Assembly (NCBI GenBank): GCA_035485475.1
Contig: DATHOA010000318.1
Coordinates: 1-47,930 of the forward strand
Source of the DNA: DAIDKA01 sp035485475
GTDB lineage: Bacteria > Pseudomonadota > Gammaproteobacteria > Steroidobacterales > Steroidobacteraceae
Direction: 5' to 3'
Length of the DNA: 47,930 bases
The notes beneath the pieces were generated by a model, which did no database searches, had not been told where the DNA came from, and saw only the letters and a list, made by a program, of their open reading frames with translations. The translations under genes and the position numbers were made by a program. Positions 16,448 through 25,536 of the stretch are shown here, piece after piece (position 1 is the first letter of the stretch; each line of letters begins with the position of its first letter).

Positions 16448-16649
16448 GGCCCTGGACTCCTGATGTAGCAAGCTCAATGGGATCGACCGGCAGTATTGCA
16501 TGCACTTGAGGCGCTGACGATGCTGCATACATTATTGTTTTTATTACTAAAACCCCGGCCCAGGCATATTTTCCCATTTCTTAGCACCGTCTTCACACCC
16601 GGCTCGCTACGCTCATTGGAGGCACCAACAGCTGCAGGGATTGCACGAC
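16448..16649. promoter_or_regulatory. Divergent promoter region, SMR-like gene and ntrC
   Basis: A gap of 202 bases with an AT-rich block near 16525-16580 (ATTATTGTTTTTATTACT) in an otherwise GC-rich window. It is the likely promoter area for one or both genes. No -24/-12 sigma-54 pair (TGGCAC-N5-TTGC) is evident: the TGGCAC just inside the SMR-like gene start has no matching TTGC. Confidence 0.35.
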
Positions 16650-18074
16650 ATGACCCAACCAACACTGAGTGTCTGGATTGTCGATGACGATGCCTCGTAC
16701 CGGTGGGTTCTCGAACGGGCTCTGCAGCAGCACGGAGCCGCCACCCGCAGTTTCGAGTCCGCCGAACTCGTCCTGGAGGCATTTCGCACTGGCAAACCCG
16801 ATGTTCTGATCACCGACATCCGGATGCCGGGACAGTCCGGGCTCGCGCTATTAAAAAAGGTGCGCGTCATCGACCCGACGCTGCCGATTCTGGTCATGAC
16901 TGCACATTCCGATCTGGATAGCGCCGTCGACGCCTACGAATCCGGTGCCTTCGAGTACTTACCCAAACCATTCGATATCGACGAATTGATCCGCCTGGTT
17001 TCGCGCGCGGCGCGTCCGGCGCTCCGGGCAACGGTCACGCAACACCAATCCGCGGCACCCGCATGGCGTCTCATGGGCCGAGCGCCTGCCATGCAGCAGG
17101 TGTTTCGCGCCATAGGTCGACTTGCCAGTTCCAGTGTCACCGCACTCATCTGCGGGGAGTCCGGAACGGGCAAGGAACTGGTCGCTCGAGCCCTGCACGA
17201 ACACAGCCCGCGCGCAAACCGGCCTTTCATCGCCTTGAATTCATCCGCCATCCCGGGGGAGCTTCTGGAGGCCGAACTTTTCGGGCACGAAAAAGGAGCA
17301 TTCACCGGTGCGTCGGCAGCCCGCCTGGGTCGATTCGAACAGGCCCATGGTGGAACCCTGTTTCTTGATGAAATCGGCGATATGCCGACTTCGGCACAGA
17401 CGCGCTTGCTGCGTGTGCTCGCTGACGGTGAGTTCTACAGGGTCGGTGGATCCTCACCGGTACGGGTTGATGTCCGGGTCATCGCCGCCACCCACCAGGA
17501 CCTTGCGAGTCGTGTGAACGGCGGCAGCTTTCGCGCCGATCTCTATCATCGCCTCAACGTGATCCGTATTGATCTGCCGCCGCTGCGATCACGATCCGAC
17601 GACATCCCGGATCTTCTCGAACACTATCTGCAAATTGCGGCACAGGACATGGGTGTGGCGCCGAAGGTTCTGACCCCCAAGGCCTGCGCCATCCTGTGCG
17701 CGTATCACTGGCCGGGCAATGTCCGCGAACTGGTGAACCTGTGTCGCCAGCTCACAGTGCTGGCGCCGGATACCGAAATTCAGATCGAAGACATTCCGGT
17801 GGAGTACCACATCAGACCGCCATCCAGCACCGACTGGCTCCAACTGCTCGCCGACTGGGCCGATAGACAGGTCGTGTCGGGCAAGCGCGCGGTACTGGAC
17901 GGGGCGCAACTGCAGTTTGAACGTACCCTCATTTGCGCGGCCTTGCGCCGCACGCAAGGGGCCCGCGGTGATGCGGCAAAGCTGCTTGGCTGGGGCCGCA
18001 ACACCCTGACCAGGAAGCTGCGGCACCTGGATATATTGGAGAATGACTCCGAACCGCTCGCGAACCTCCCCTAG
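16650..18074 (+). CDS. ntrC: NtrC-family sigma-54 response regulator
   Basis: A 474-residue activator close to the usual NtrC length. Receiver domain 1-120 with phospho-acceptor Asp56 (LITDIRMPG) and the conserved TAHSD and KPFD motifs. AAA+ domain about 145-375 with Walker A GESGTGKE, the sigma-54-contacting GAFTGA loop, Walker B GGTLFLDEIGD and an arginine-finger region. The C-terminal Fis-type helix-turn-helix (GDAAKLLGWGRNTLTRKL) matches the NtrC pattern closely. No ntrB sensor kinase or glnA is in the window, so its partner lies elsewhere. ATG 16650 has CAGGGA about nine bases upstream; TTG 16641 is an in-frame alternative. It ends 11 bases before the aldolase-like gene on the opposite strand. 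Confidence 0.9.
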   Translation: MTQPTLSVWIVDDDASYRWVLERALQQHGAATRSFESAELVLEAFRTGKPDVLITDIRMPGQSGLALLKKVRVIDPTLPILVMTAHSDLDSAVDAYESGAFEYLPKPFDIDELIRLVSRAARPALRATVTQHQSAAPAWRLMGRAPAMQQVFRAIGRLASSSVTALICGESGTGKELVARALHEHSPRANRPFIALNSSAIPGELLEAELFGHEKGAFTGASAARLGRFEQAHGGTLFLDEIGDMPTSAQTRLLRVLADGEFYRVGGSSPVRVDVRVIAATHQDLASRVNGGSFRADLYHRLNVIRIDLPPLRSRSDDIPDLLEHYLQIAAQDMGVAPKVLTPKACAILCAYHWPGNVRELVNLCRQLTVLAPDTEIQIEDIPVEYHIRPPSSTDWLQLLADWADRQVVSGKRAVLDGAQLQFERTLICAALRRTQGARGDAAKLLGWGRNTLTRKLRHLDILENDSEPLANLP

Positions 18075-18085
18075 TATCCCTGCGG

Positions 18086-18733
18086 CTAAGACGGCCGCTT
18101 CAGTTCGCGCAGTGTCGCCGCATCCCTGGCCAGGCCCTCGATGGCAACCCAGTCCTTCGCCTCAATGAGATTGGCTGGCGCCACCCAGGAGCCGCCAACG
18201 CACAGCACGTTCTTCAGCGCAAGATACGCCGCAGCGGTGGCACGCGTCACACCCCCCGTGGGGCAGAACGCGTGATCGGGAAACGGACGGCTCAAGGCCT
18301 CGATCATGCGCACGCCTCCGGCCACTTCCGCCGGGAACAGGTTGCAGGCGGTGTAGCCCGCCAGGCGCGCGGCGATGAGATCGGTCGGTGTCATGATGCC
18401 CGGCAGGAGTGGAAATCCCGCGTCCATGGCGTATGGAATACCCAGACCCGGCGACACGCCAAACTGCGCGCCCGCCTCCCTGCTCTCAGGAAAGTCACGT
18501 GGCCGTGACAACGTGCCGACGCCGACGATGGCCTCGCTCACCGCGGCACGGATCGCCCTGATGGCAGCCAGCGCCACCGGAGTTCGCAACGTCACATACA
18601 TCACGGGCAATCCACCCCGTACCAGTGCTTGCGCCAGTGGTACGGCGTCCTCAATCCGACCGATCGTCAACGCACTGATGACGGGCGAGATTCTCATGAT
18701 CCCGCGAATATCGGTGGGCAGGACAGTCACCAT
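18086..18733 (-). CDS. KDPG-aldolase homologue lacking both catalytic residues
   Basis: A 215-residue TIM-barrel protein clearly of the KDPG/KHG aldolase (Eda) family: TLRTPVALAAIRAI, IVGVGTL, AGAQFGVSPGL, LFPAEVAGG, CPTGGV and VGGSW are all in order. E. coli Eda uses Glu45 (VLEVTLRT) and Schiff-base Lys133 (KFFPAE). The matching residues here are Tyr46 (VMYVTLRT, codon 18598-18596) and Asn131 (ACNLFPAE, codon 18343-18341). The phosphate-binding GG motifs remain, so it may bind an acid-sugar phosphate without cleaving it. No edd neighbour is present. The start could also be M13 (18697). It lies after an outer-membrane barrel gene and its terminator on the same strand, and is convergent with ntrC. 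Identification of the family is firm; the function is unknown. Confidence 0.85.
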   Translation of the reverse strand: MVTVLPTDIRGIMRISPVISALTIGRIEDAVPLAQALVRGGLPVMYVTLRTPVALAAIRAIRAAVSEAIVGVGTLSRPRDFPESREAGAQFGVSPGLGIPYAMDAGFPLLPGIMTPTDLIAARLAGYTACNLFPAEVAGGVRMIEALSRPFPDHAFCPTGGVTRATAAAYLALKNVLCVGGSWVAPANLIEAKDWVAIEGLARDAATLRELKRPS

Positions 18734-18838
18734 AGAACGTCACTTCATCCGATTCTTCTGTGCCCTCCAGAATATACACACCGGCCCGTGCGAAGACGAG
18801 CCGCGCGCCCCATTCCCTGTACCTCGATCCACTTGCGA

Positions 18839-18866
18839 AAGGGCCCCGAATCCATTCGGGGCCCTT
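18839..18866 (-). terminator. Intrinsic terminator after the outer-membrane barrel gene
   Basis: Perfect 12-base-pair stem (AAGGGCCCCGAA 18839-18850; TTCGGGGCCCTT 18855-18866) with a TCCA loop. In the minus direction the transcript continues with a short T-run, so it ends the barrel gene before the aldolase homologue. Confidence 0.75.
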
Positions 18867-18878
18867 GCGCCTGTCGCA

Positions 18879-20798
18879 TCAAAACTTCACCAGGACTCCC
18901 GCTGACAACGTCGCCTGCCGCTTGCGCAGGTCGGGGTACCACACCCCGCCGGTGCCGCACACCGCCTGGGCTTGCTGCAGTATTGACGTACCCGCCGACG
19001 TTCCGGAGTTGCAGGCGTAATCCTGCGGCGAACCGTTGTTTCCGCCGGGCGGCGTCACGCCACCCTCACCGGAGAAATACGGGATGTCGGAGTGCCGAAA
19101 GCCCAATTCGCCCCACCAGGTAATCCACTGCTTGGGCATGTACTGAAGATTGAGGGTCGAATCCCACATATAGGCGTGCTGGCCCGGGTTCTCCGTGAAA
19201 TAGGGCGTACCCGTAGCAGCCGTCGCGCCATTGATGGGCGGCAATAAAGTCAGGTAGCGACCCGGGTTATTCATCATGCCGCCGCCGATGGTCACGGCAA
19301 GCAGATCGTGGTCGAACCACACCCGGTTGTACAACATCGCGCCGAGGAACGAACTCTTGTTCTGACCGGAGGTACAGGTGATGCCTCCGCCATGCTGGCA
19401 ACCGGCATCGGCGGTGAATGAGAACGCCGCCTTTGAAATTCCGGCTGAACCCGGCTTGTTGAAGTAACGCATTTCGATACTGTCGTCGGTATGAATGCGC
19501 GTAGTCTTCGGCTCATTCAAATTGTCGGTTCCGACGCCGTAATTGTTGAACACCAGCGACAGCCACTCGTACGGGCGCCAAAGAATCTGCCCTCCGTAAC
19601 CCAGGTGCCCATTGAACTTGGCGTACGACTGCCAACCATTGATGATCCACGGTTCGATCTTCAGGGTATCCGTCGGGAAGTACTGAATTCGCATACCGTT
19701 GAAAAACCATGGTGTGTTCGATGACACGTAGGATGGCTGGTAGGTCCAGTTGTCGTAGTTGTAGTAACTGAAAAGGCCAATGTACGAGACGAATATGCCG
19801 GCATCGACATTCAGTCCGTGACTGACGTCGAAGTGATATCCCGCGTTGGCTTCCGACAGGTACCGGTATGCATCGGGCAGATCCCACTGGCCCACTGCCG
19901 AACTGGCGTCGTTGCGCGGTGTGGTGGTGGCGAACAGGCCGTCCATGTAGAGGATGCGTGCCCGAACGTTTTCCCAATGGAAATCGCCGCCGACGCTCAC
20001 CTGTTCGAGCTGGAATTCACCCGATCTGAAGGATTCCGTGGAGCCGACGATCGTATGGTCCACGGGACCATTGAAGTCCTGCATGTATTCCGCATCGACC
20101 CGGATATCCGGCGTGAAGAACGGCGAGTCAAATGCCGGTGCCGTATTGCGCGGATTACCGTTCAGCCATGTAAAGTCGCCAAAGGCGAAAGGCGCGGACT
20201 TGTCCGGGTCAGCGGCTGGTGCGGGAGCAGCCGGCGCGTTCTGCGCCCCCGCCGCCGCTCCCGCCGGCTGCGCATTCTGCGCCACCAGGTGACTGTCGGG
20301 CACGGTGGCAAAGGTGATGGCTCTGATGAACTGCGAGGTCAGGCCTTTCAAAGTTCCGGGCGCGGCGGCGTTGGAAGCGGCTGTTCCGCCGTACTTTTCG
20401 GCCCCTTCACCACCGCCCGAGCCGTTCATGACGATATCCGACCGCATCGCCTGAAGTGGCGAGACAGTCACGGATGCCAGTTTGGCGTCAGGAAAGCCAT
20501 TGGCCTGGACAGTGAGTGACCAGGCACCCGCAGGTAGGTCGGCAAAGGAGAACACACCGTCACTGCCCGCAATCGCGGCCCTGACGCCGCTCGCATCCGT
20601 CCTTGTCGCCGTCACCGTCGCGCCGCCCACGGGGCGGCCGGCCGCGTCGCGCACCACTCCCACGAGTGCCCCGAGCGCCGTCTTGCTGTCCACAGTCGTG
20701 GACGTCGCCGGCGCATCGGCGGCATGAACCAGTCCCAGTGGCGCGCCTGCGGCGAGAATCGCCGCGACAGTCCCGCGTATCAGATTTGCCGTTTTCAT
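18879..20798 (-). CDS. Outer-membrane beta-barrel protein with carboxypeptidase-regulatory-like domain
   Basis: A 639-residue exported protein. Signal peptide about 1-26 (MKTANLIRGTVAAILAAG), then a carboxypeptidase-regulatory-like domain at about 40-120 (LVGVVRDAAGRPVGGATVTA with FSFADLPAGAWSLTVQANGF). A low-complexity Ala/Pro linker follows to about 210, then a long barrel with many aromatic alternating strands (FTWLNGNPRNTAPAFDSPFF, WTYQPSYVSSNTPWFFNGM), as in BBP2-type porin-like proteins, ending VLVKF with a terminal Phe. AAGGGAAGGG precedes ATG 20798. The gene follows the KdpE-like regulator by 93 bases in the same direction and may be its target. The N-terminal domain may bind a carbohydrate or peptide. 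Confidence 0.8.
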   Translation of the reverse strand: MKTANLIRGTVAAILAAGAPLGLVHAADAPATSTTVDSKTALGALVGVVRDAAGRPVGGATVTATRTDASGVRAAIAGSDGVFSFADLPAGAWSLTVQANGFPDAKLASVTVSPLQAMRSDIVMNGSGGGEGAEKYGGTAASNAAAPGTLKGLTSQFIRAITFATVPDSHLVAQNAQPAGAAAGAQNAPAAPAPAADPDKSAPFAFGDFTWLNGNPRNTAPAFDSPFFTPDIRVDAEYMQDFNGPVDHTIVGSTESFRSGEFQLEQVSVGGDFHWENVRARILYMDGLFATTTPRNDASSAVGQWDLPDAYRYLSEANAGYHFDVSHGLNVDAGIFVSYIGLFSYYNYDNWTYQPSYVSSNTPWFFNGMRIQYFPTDTLKIEPWIINGWQSYAKFNGHLGYGGQILWRPYEWLSLVFNNYGVGTDNLNEPKTTRIHTDDSIEMRYFNKPGSAGISKAAFSFTADAGCQHGGGITCTSGQNKSSFLGAMLYNRVWFDHDLLAVTIGGGMMNNPGRYLTLLPPINGATAATGTPYFTENPGQHAYMWDSTLNLQYMPKQWITWWGELGFRHSDIPYFSGEGGVTPPGGNNGSPQDYACNSGTSAGTSILQQAQAVCGTGGVWYPDLRKRQATLSAGVLVKF

Positions 20799-20891
20799 TA
20801 GACCCTTCCCTTGTGCGAAACAACCGCCGGTTAATGTTACCGATCGCAATTTCGATGCACAGACGGAAGCGTGTTAAGAAACGCGCGCGGA

Positions 20892-21614
20892 CTACTCCTC
20901 CGCCAACTGTGAGGTCGCCTTCAAATCAACTATCAGTCGATAGCCCACGCCAGGTTCGGTCACGATGTGCTGTGGGCGACTTGGATCATCTTCCAACTTG
21001 CGGCGCAGGCTGCCGATGTAAACGCGCAGCGAACGGGAATCCTCTCGATGCGGACCCCACACCTCCCGCATCAGGGCCTTGTGCGTCACAACCCGGTCGG
21101 CATGCCGCATCAGCGTCTCCAACATGCGATGTTCCAGCGGCGTCAAACGCACGGCGACGCCGTTCGTGCGGCGCGCCGTACGCAGGGTCAGATCTACGGA
21201 TACGCCATTCAGTTCGAGCTTGCCCTGCGGCAATTCGCCCCGGACGTGACGCCGCAGGCCCGCACGGACCCGCGCCAGCAGTTCCGGAGCGCTGAAGGGC
21301 TTGATCACATAGTCATCGGCGCCGGCTTCAAATGCGGCCAGGCGCTGCTCCTCGGCGGTGCGTGCCGACAATACAATGACGGGAACCGCCGACCAGACCC
21401 GCACTTCCTGGATCACCGTGATCCCGTCGCCGTCAGGCAATCCGAGGTCGACAATCATGGCGTCCGGGCGATGCACCCGCGCGGCCTGCTGGCCACCCTT
21501 GGCGGTTTTCTCGATCACCACGCGAAAACCGTTCGCCTCGAACAGCATCCGCAATATGTTCTGGATGCCGCTGTCGTCCTCCACGATCAGAATGACGTGC
21601 ATCGCAAGCGTCAT
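20892..21614 (-). CDS. KdpE-like OmpR-family response regulator
   Basis: A 240-residue regulator: receiver domain 1-125 with Asp56 (MIVDLGLPDGDG) and the KPF motif, then an OmpR-type winged helix at about 135-230 (LTPLEHRMLETLMRHADRVV, SLRVYIGSLRRKLEDDP). The overall pattern matches KdpE. Its ATG overlaps the kinase stop by 4 bases (21611-21614), so the pair is translated together; ATG 21602 is an in-frame alternative. No kdpFABC potassium pump is present in the window. The following gene on the same strand is the outer-membrane barrel protein. Confidence 0.88.
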   Translation of the reverse strand: MTLAMHVILIVEDDSGIQNILRMLFEANGFRVVIEKTAKGGQQAARVHRPDAMIVDLGLPDGDGITVIQEVRVWSAVPVIVLSARTAEEQRLAAFEAGADDYVIKPFSAPELLARVRAGLRRHVRGELPQGKLELNGVSVDLTLRTARRTNGVAVRLTPLEHRMLETLMRHADRVVTHKALMREVWGPHREDSRSLRVYIGSLRRKLEDDPSRPQHIVTEPGVGYRLIVDLKATSQLAEE

Positions 21615-23641
21615 GGCGTCACACCGCTTGCCCGCGCTTCGGGCTCCGCGTCGATGGGCACAGTTATCTCAAAGCGGGCACCCCCGGACTGCGCCGCGGT
21701 CGCGCTCACATCACCGAGATGCAGCCGCGCGATCGCACGGCAGATTGACAGCCCGAGGCCGACGCCGCTGATATTGCTTTCCAGCCGTCCGCGCGCAAAC
21801 TTGTCGAAAAGCAGCTCCGGGTCCGTATCGCCGAATCCCGGGCCGTTGTCTTCGAAGATAATCTGCATGAGATCCCCGTCCGCCAGCGCCGCGATGGTGA
21901 TCTCGGTTCCGGCGGGCGTGTACTTGACGCAGTTCTCCAGGAAATTGCTGAACATCTGCACGATGAGGCTGCCGTCGACGCGCACCATGGGCAGTTTTGC
22001 TGGCAACTGCACCTGCACGCGCCACAGGGCAAGACGCCCCTGATTGCGCCGCAGTGCCTGACCCACCAGGTCCTCGACCGAATGCCACTCGCGCTTGAGC
22101 GCGCCCGGGCCAGTCTCCAGGCGCATCAATTCGAGGACATTGGACAGCAGCTCCGTCATGTCCCGTGCCTTATCCTCGATCAGCCGACCCAGAGTGCCGA
22201 CCCTGTGGGCATCCAGGGTAAAGCTCTCGTGCGCCATCATGCTGCCGGCACCGGCAATTGCCGATAGCGGGGTGCGCAGATCGTGGGAAATCGAGGCCAG
22301 CAGTGTGCTGCGCAGTGCGGCCCGCTCCGCGGCGAGCCGGGCGGCCTCCGCCACATCCGCCAGATGCACCCGCTCCAGCGCCAGGGCAAGCGTTCCCGTG
22401 AGTGCTTCGGTGACGCGCAGCGCCTCCGGCAGCAGGGCGCGTCGCACATCCAGGGGCCACAGCACCAGAACTCCGATGCACTCCTGGCTGCCGATCAATG
22501 GCAGATACATGGCCCGTTCAGCCGGGAATGACTCCGCACCGAGACCAGCGCGCAGCCGGTGCTCCGCCACCCATTCGCAGATTGCCGCTTCGGGTCGGCG
22601 CCGCGGTCTTTGGTCGACCTCGCTACCCGGCTGATGCCACCGCCCCTGCCTGTCCCGGAGCAGCACAACCACAGCGCCGTGTGACTCGCCGGCGACGTGG
22701 CGCGCGGCAGTCGCGGCCATCGCATCACCGTCCCGCATGGCGGTCAGCTCACGACTCAATGCATACAAGGCCGCACTGGTGCGCGCGCGGGCGCCTGCCG
22801 CCATGCTCTGCTTGCGTACCACCGCTACCAGGTTCGCGATAATGATCGCCACGCCCAGCATGACCCCGAAGGTGATCAGGTATTGCGAGTCCGATACATA
22901 GAAACTGAATCGCGGCGGCACAAACAGGAAATCAAATGCGGCAACGTTCGCCACCGCCGTCAGCACGGTCGGTCCGCGCCCGAGACGCAGCGCGGCCAAG
23001 GTCGCGCCGAGCATGTAGATCATGACGATATCGATGATGTCGACATGATTCAGAAGCGGTAGCCCCAGGAGGGTGCACAGCACGGTGATCCCCACTGCCG
23101 CCGCATAGCTCATCCAATGGGCGTAATCGAGCACGCGTGTCGATGTCAGCCAGCCATCACCGACGGCTGCCACACCCGCTTCGCGGCCGATCACCACGAT
23201 TTCGGCGCCGCTGCACTGTCTGAGCAACGAGGCCATGGTGGAGCGTCTGAAAAGCCGCGGCCGAGTCGCCGAACGCGCCGCGCCGACGATGATCGTGTGA
23301 ATGCCATGCAGTCCCGCAAAGGCCGCCACGGCGGCAGCAGGTACGGCGGCATCCAATGTCACCGTGTCTGCGCCCAGTGACTCCGCCAATCTGAAAACCT
23401 CGAGCCGCGAATCACGTTCCAGCTTCAGATTGCTCAACAATGGCGGCGTTTCCACGCACACGACGGTCCAGTCCAGATCCAGCGCGACGGCATACCGCTT
23501 GCCGGCGCGCACCAGTTGTTCTGCGAAATCCGGATTTTCGTCGGGTGCTATCGTCACGATCATGCGCCCACGGGAATCGGACTTGCCGGATCCCACATGA
23601 CCCGCGACCTGCCAGTTCGCACCATTGAGCACTGCGTTCAT
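21611..23641 (-). CDS. KdpD-like sensor kinase lacking the N-terminal KdpD domain
   Basis: A 676-residue membrane histidine kinase with KdpD order but no N-terminal KdpD (Walker A) domain: a universal-stress-like domain (about 26-155), four membrane helices (about 170-270; DUF4118 type), a GAF-like region (about 280-420), HisKA with phospho-acceptor His453 (ISHDLRTPLS), and HATPase with NFLENCVKYTP, DNGPGFG and GVGLGLSI. Full KdpD is about 890 residues. The missing domain normally binds ATP and contributes to sensing, so this kinase may respond to another cue. The start at 23641 has little ribosome-binding site; an internal Met at 23563 is possible. It is coupled by ATGA to the KdpE-like gene. 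Confidence 0.85.
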   Translation of the reverse strand: MNAVLNGANWQVAGHVGSGKSDSRGRMIVTIAPDENPDFAEQLVRAGKRYAVALDLDWTVVCVETPPLLSNLKLERDSRLEVFRLAESLGADTVTLDAAVPAAAVAAFAGLHGIHTIIVGAARSATRPRLFRRSTMASLLRQCSGAEIVVIGREAGVAAVGDGWLTSTRVLDYAHWMSYAAAVGITVLCTLLGLPLLNHVDIIDIVMIYMLGATLAALRLGRGPTVLTAVANVAAFDFLFVPPRFSFYVSDSQYLITFGVMLGVAIIIANLVAVVRKQSMAAGARARTSAALYALSRELTAMRDGDAMAATAARHVAGESHGAVVVLLRDRQGRWHQPGSEVDQRPRRRPEAAICEWVAEHRLRAGLGAESFPAERAMYLPLIGSQECIGVLVLWPLDVRRALLPEALRVTEALTGTLALALERVHLADVAEAARLAAERAALRSTLLASISHDLRTPLSAIAGAGSMMAHESFTLDAHRVGTLGRLIEDKARDMTELLSNVLELMRLETGPGALKREWHSVEDLVGQALRRNQGRLALWRVQVQLPAKLPMVRVDGSLIVQMFSNFLENCVKYTPAGTEITIAALADGDLMQIIFEDNGPGFGDTDPELLFDKFARGRLESNISGVGLGLSICRAIARLHLGDVSATAAQSGGARFEITVPIDAEPEARASGVTP

Positions 23642-23753
23642 CCGTCGACCGCTCGAACGGGTCGCGCATGGCTATCTATTGTTCTGCCTCCCATCCGCGG
23701 CCACTCCCGATCAGACCTGCGGCACGTTAGCTTGTAACAAGGTTAGGAGTTTG
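23642..23753. promoter_or_regulatory. Upstream region of the KdpD-like gene
   Basis: Short gap between two kinases on the same strand. It holds an AT-rich block (GTTAATTAA near 23753) and an 11-base dyad, CTTGTAACAAG (about 23730-23740). It is the likely promoter for the KdpD/KdpE-like pair. Confidence 0.3.
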
Positions 23754-25367
23754 TTAATTAAATGCTGCACCGGAACCAATCAGGGTGCTCGCATTCGGCG
23801 CGCTCACTGCGCGGCGAAGTCGCTCCCTGGCACGCGATGGCAGCCGTACCGTGAATCGGGATCCCTTGCCTTCGATACTGTCCACTTCGACCGCCCCGTG
23901 ATGAAGGTCCACCATGAGCTTCACGAGGTGCAGCCCGACACCTGTTCCACCAATGCCGGTGGTATTGCTGCCGCGGTAATAACGCTCAAATATGCGCGAT
24001 TTGTCGCGGGCCGCGATGCCCAGTCCCTGGTCCTCGACGGTCACGATCACCTGATCCGGTTCGAGCCTTGCGCCGAGCTTGATCAATCCGCCGCGCGGGG
24101 AGTACTTGACGGCATTTGACAGCAGGTTGCCGAATACCTGTGAGAGCAGATTGACGTCACCGAATACCGGTAGCGGGCCCGGCGGCACGGCTTCAAATAT
24201 CTGTAAGCCTGGCGAAAGGTCGCGCTGGATCTGACATACATCGTGCAATACCGGTCCGAGATCGGATACGGCGGCGTGATAGTACAGTTCCACCTCCGCG
24301 TCGATCATTCGCCCGGACCCGATGAGATTGTCCATCAGCTCGACCATTCGCCCTACTGAATTGCGCACCTTGCGCGCGCGCTCGGCGACTTCGGCGGCGC
24401 CGACCCGATCCCGCATCGAGATCAGCCGCTGCGCATGGCCGTCAATGATCGACAGCGGCGTCCGGAATTCATGCGACGCCATGGACACAAAGTTTCGCTG
24501 CAACGCCGCCAGCCGTTGTTCCTCGGCAAGCTTTTCCTGCAGCATGGATGCCTGCTGCGCCAGGCCCTTGCGGCTGGCCGCAAGATCGATCGCGTTCTCC
24601 CGGAACACGACGACCGCACGCGCCATTTCGCCGATCTCATCCCGACGCTGCATGCCGGTGAGTGGCACCGTGGTCTCACTGGTCGCCAACCTGTGCATCC
24701 GCCCGGCCAGATCGAGCAACGGGGCGGAGATTGAGCGCTTCACATACGCCATGGCCATTGCCACCAACAGCGCCGCGAACAATATGGTTAATGCGATGCG
24801 CTGCCGGGCGGTCTCGTACGCACGATCTGCGCGGGCGCTGGCCGCGCGTGCGAGCGCAGCATTGCGTTCACTGATGACATCGAGTGTGTCGCTTGCCGCG
24901 TTGTAAGCGGACTTCGACACGGTCGCATACTGACGCATGGCCTCGGCACGCTTGCCTGTGGCCAGCAATGACTGCGACCGGTCCACGAGCACGTGATACC
25001 TGACCCATTGCGCCTCGAATACATCGTAGAGCTTGCGCTCGTCCGGATCATGATCGACGCGACGATAGGCCCGCTCTCCCGCCGCGATACTGCGATCCAG
25101 CCGCACCAGATCCTGCTTCGTCGCCGCCAGCTCGCCCTCATCCCGGGCCAGCAGCAGGGAGCCCTCCGCGGCCCGAAAATCGGAAGTAAAGTTGTTGAGA
25201 TCAACCAGCGCATGCGCACTGGGCAGCCAACGATCACGGATCTGCGCGGAGACCTCGTTGAACTGCCCCAGGCCACTCAGATTCGACAGGCCCACGACAA
25301 TCAGCAGTATGAACAGGAATGTAAATACCAGCGACAGTCGGCCCCTGATTGAATGGAGTCGCTTCAT
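23754..25367 (-). CDS. Membrane sensor histidine kinase
   Basis: A 537-residue kinase: cytoplasmic N-terminus, membrane helix about 13-32, a periplasmic four-helix-bundle-like sensor (about 33-195, rich in charged alpha-helical segments), a second helix near 196-215, a HAMP linker (KRSISAPLLDLAGRMHRLA), a coiled-coil segment, then HisKA with His299 (ASHEFRTPLS) and HATPase with NLLSNAVKYSP, DQGLGI and TGVGLHLVK. The ATG at 25367 sits before the first helix, and longer readings upstream are not needed. It is divergent from the LuxR-type response regulator with a 169-base gap, an arrangement that suggests the two are partners. The ligand is unknown. Confidence 0.88.
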   Translation of the reverse strand: MKRLHSIRGRLSLVFTFLFILLIVVGLSNLSGLGQFNEVSAQIRDRWLPSAHALVDLNNFTSDFRAAEGSLLLARDEGELAATKQDLVRLDRSIAAGERAYRRVDHDPDERKLYDVFEAQWVRYHVLVDRSQSLLATGKRAEAMRQYATVSKSAYNAASDTLDVISERNAALARAASARADRAYETARQRIALTILFAALLVAMAMAYVKRSISAPLLDLAGRMHRLATSETTVPLTGMQRRDEIGEMARAVVVFRENAIDLAASRKGLAQQASMLQEKLAEEQRLAALQRNFVSMASHEFRTPLSIIDGHAQRLISMRDRVGAAEVAERARKVRNSVGRMVELMDNLIGSGRMIDAEVELYYHAAVSDLGPVLHDVCQIQRDLSPGLQIFEAVPPGPLPVFGDVNLLSQVFGNLLSNAVKYSPRGGLIKLGARLEPDQVIVTVEDQGLGIAARDKSRIFERYYRGSNTTGIGGTGVGLHLVKLMVDLHHGAVEVDSIEGKGSRFTVRLPSRARERLRRAVSAPNASTLIGSGAAFN

Positions 25368-25536
25368 GTTCCACGACAATGCTGCGGCAGGACGCCACCC
25401 GTTAGTGCAGACCGATGGCACCGAGAGTAGTCCTGGCAGCAGGCCGGATGCCAGCATCCGGAGAAATCTTCACCGATTCATTACACCCCCGGATGGTATG
25501 TTCTGGCCCCAGGTTTTCGGAGGAAGCACGCCGTCG
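25368..25536. promoter_or_regulatory. Divergent promoter region, kinase and response regulator
   Basis: A 169-base gap between head-to-head genes. It contains GGAGGAA at 25519-25525 upstream of the regulator ATG, spaced about eleven bases away, and no obvious -35/-10 pair. The TTCGGAGGAA stretch is probably the regulator's ribosome-binding site. Confidence 0.35.

Noticed and set aside
16430..16460. Sigma-54 promoter near TGGCAC at about 16443
   Set aside because: The -12 TTGC element is missing at the right distance, and the motif lies at the start of the SMR-like gene.
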